From Caulobacteraceae bacterium (GTDB taxonomy: Bacteria; Pseudomonadota; Alphaproteobacteria; Caulobacterales; Caulobacteraceae), in contig JAQGII010000327.1 in NCBI GenBank assembly GCA_028291305.1, forward strand, positions 1 to 6,491: a stretch of DNA of 6,491 nucleotides, read 5' to 3'. The notes under the pieces are model-generated. The model worked only from the letters and a program-made list of their open reading frames with translations, had not been told where the DNA came from and did no database searches. Of this stretch, positions 5,305 to 6,491 are shown piece after piece. Numbering within the stretch: position 1 is the first letter of the stretch; every line of letters starts with the position of its first letter. Both the position numbers and the translations under genes were made by a program.

Positions 5305-5334
5305 TTGACGGCGCTGCGCAACGGGCGCGCAATC
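5305..5334 (+). promoter_or_regulatory. Candidate promoter of the MmcQ/YjbR gene
   Basis: TTGACGG (5305-5311) is an exact -35 match. GCGCAATC (5327-5334) after 15 bases keeps only the outer part of GCTANAWC, and the spacing is one base long. The start would be near 5341, about 42 bases before ATG 5383. The leader also contains ATCATGAG twice (5352-5359 and 5366-5373), of unknown meaning. Confidence 0.38.
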
Positions 5335-5382
5335 CTTCCCGTCCACCCGCGATCATGAGCCCCCCATCATGAGAGTGCCGCC

Positions 5383-5733
5383 ATGACCCCCAAGGCCTTC
5401 CACGCCGCCGCCCTGGCCCTGCCCGGCGCCACCTTCGACGTGAAATGGGGCGCGGACCGGGTCTACAGCGTGGGCGGCAAGATGTTCGCCACCGCGGGCG
5501 CCGAGGACGACCCCGACCCGCGCTACGCCTTCAAGGTCTCCGACCTCGCCTACGAACACCTGATCGACCAGGGCCACGCCCGCCCGGCGCCCTATCTGGC
5601 CCGCGCCAAGTGGGTGCAGCTGGTCAGGACCGACGCCCTGCCGGACCTGGACCTGGCCGCCTACCTGAAGGAGGCGCACCGCATCGTCGCGATGGGGCTG
5701 ACCAAGAAGGTGCGGGCGGGGGCGGGGCTCTGA
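5383..5733 (+). CDS. MmcQ/YjbR family protein
   Basis: A 116-residue single-domain protein of normal family length. Visible family motifs: ALALPGATFDVKWG (9-23), VGGKMFATAG (30-39), FKVSDLAYEHLID (50-62), RPAPYLARAKWVQL (67-80) with the conserved P-Y-L and K-W-V, and LAAYLKEAHRIVAMGLTKK (91-109). The fold is shared with the CyaY-like double-wing superfamily and is annotated as DNA-binding by similarity; the cellular role is not established. The ATG at 5383 has GAGAG 7 bases upstream. The preceding gene ends 136 bases earlier and a candidate promoter lies between, so it is probably transcribed on its own. It converges on flhA. Confidence 0.92.
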   Translation: MTPKAFHAAALALPGATFDVKWGADRVYSVGGKMFATAGAEDDPDPRYAFKVSDLAYEHLIDQGHARPAPYLARAKWVQLVRTDALPDLDLAAYLKEAHRIVAMGLTKKVRAGAGL

Positions 5734-5738
5734 CCTGA

Positions 5739-5763
5739 CCGGGACGCGCGCACTCGCTCCCGG
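5739..5763. terminator. Hairpin between convergent yjbR-like gene and flhA
   Basis: CCGGGA (5739-5744) pairs with TCCCGG (5758-5763). After one bulged C, GCG (5746-5748) pairs with CGC (5755-5757), leaving a 6-base loop. This gives a 9-bp GC-rich stem in the 32-base gap between two stop codons. No T-run follows on either strand, so efficiency as an intrinsic terminator is doubtful, but it is placed to serve both transcripts. Confidence 0.45.
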
Positions 5764-5765
5764 GG

Positions 5766-6491
5766 TTAAACCACCCCGACCGTCTTCAGCCGCGCCTTCG
5801 GGTGGATTTCGTTCTGGCTCATGACCACGGTCTGCGGCCGGAAGCGCTCGACGATGCTGCGCACATAGGGGCGGATCACCGGGCCGGTCAGCAGCACCGG
5901 GGTGTCGCCGGCGGCGCTGGCGCGTTCGAACACGTCGCGCACGCCCTTGATGAAGTCCTGCAGGCGCGAGGGGGCGAGGGCCAGCTGGCGGTCGTCGCCG
6001 TGGCCGACCAGGGCGTCGGAGAAGCCCATCTCCCAGTCGGGCGACATGGTGACGATGGCCAGGGTTCCGTCGTCGCCCTTGTTGGCCCAGCACAGCTGGC
6101 GGGCCAGGCGGGTGCGCACGTGCTCGACGATCTGGGCCACGGTGGCGGTGGTCGAGGCGACCTCGCCGATGCCCTCCAGGATGCTGGCCAGGTCGCGGAT
6201 CGAGACGCGCTCGCGCAGCAGGGCCTGCAGCACCCGCTGCAGGGTGGTGGCGCTGACCACGGCGGGGATCAGGTCCTCGACCAGCTTCTTCTGCTCGCCC
6301 GGCAGGTCCTTGAGCAGCTTCTGCACCTCCGAATAGGACAGCAGGTCGGCCATGTTGTCCTTGAGGATCTCGGTCAGGTGGGTGGTCAGCACCGTGGCCG
6401 GGTCGACGATGGTATAGCCGCGGAAGGTGGCCTCCTCGCGCAGGGCCTCGTCGATCCAGGTGGCGGGCAGGCCGAAGGCGGGCTCGCGCAC
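5766..6491 (-). CDS. flhA: Flagellar biosynthesis protein FlhA, C-terminal part (5' end beyond right edge)
   Basis: The last 241 residues of FlhA, entering the window in frame at codon GTG (an internal valine, not a start). FlhA is the large membrane component of the flagellar type III export gate; its C-terminal cytoplasmic domain forms a nonameric ring that receives substrates and chaperones. Visible family segments: PAFGLPATWID (4-14), GYTIVDPATVLTTHLTEIL (25-43), LQRVLQALLRERVSIRDLASILEGIGE (84-110), VRTRLARQLCW (124-134), PDWE (151-154) and RPQTVVMSQNEIHP (219-232). FlhA is usually near 700 residues, so roughly the last third is here and all transmembrane helices lie outside. No frameshift or stop is seen. 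It converges on the YjbR-like gene; no flagellar gene follows it downstream within the window. Confidence 0.96.
   Translation of the reverse strand: MREPAFGLPATWIDEALREEATFRGYTIVDPATVLTTHLTEILKDNMADLLSYSEVQKLLKDLPGEQKKLVEDLIPAVVSATTLQRVLQALLRERVSIRDLASILEGIGEVASTTATVAQIVEHVRTRLARQLCWANKGDDGTLAIVTMSPDWEMGFSDALVGHGDDRQLALAPSRLQDFIKGVRDVFERASAAGDTPVLLTGPVIRPYVRSIVERFRPQTVVMSQNEIHPKARLKTVGVV

Noticed and set aside
1..6491. CRISPR array, tRNA, rRNA, insertion sequence or defence system
   Set aside because: No regularly spaced repeats, no tRNA-like folds, no transposase, integrase, nuclease or reverse-transcriptase motifs were seen in any frame.

Overview
The window is GC-rich, densely packed chromosomal DNA that looks like an alphaproteobacterium of the Caulobacteraceae (Caulobacter / Phenylobacterium / Brevundimonas type). 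This rests on the strong G/C third-position bias, a recognisable FlhA flagellar export protein, and several intergenic sequences that fit the Caulobacter housekeeping promoter pattern (TTGACGS, 10-14 bp, GCTANAWC). The genus is inference.

Layout, left to right. (1) Positions 1-437, minus strand: a YCII/DGPF-domain gene followed, with a GTGA start/stop overlap, by the first 28 codons of an ECF42-type sigma factor that runs off the left edge. A sequence matching the ECF42 promoter signature lies upstream, so the pair is probably self-activating. (2) Positions 608-1030, plus: OsmC-family peroxidase, facing a minus-strand luciferase-like flavin monooxygenase (1027-2073). Their stop codons share one TTAA. 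(3) Positions 2259-3146, plus: a Tat-exported dienelactone-hydrolase-family protein, converging across a short hairpin on a minus-strand DUF2239 gene (3175-3756). The DUF2239 promoter is a very good housekeeping match and carries two near-identical palindromes, one over the -10 and one just upstream of the -35. (4) Positions 3878-5246: a compositionally softer stretch with two divergent hypothetical genes. One, possibly DUF4304-like, has a possible 36-codon upstream ORF coupled to it by ATGA. (5) Positions 5383-5733, plus: a MmcQ/YjbR protein. It converges across a hairpin on the C-terminal third of flhA (5766-6491, minus), which continues past the right edge.

The genes do not form one pathway. 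The left half is a patchwork of stress and redox functions (ECF42 regulon, OsmC, flavin monooxygenase, exported hydrolase), and the right edge is the end of a flagellar gene. I see no tRNA, rRNA, CRISPR array, insertion sequence or defence system. The most interesting material is regulatory: the twin operator at the DUF2239 promoter, the ECF42 promoter, and the coupled small ORF. No stretch over 300 bases lacks a gene.
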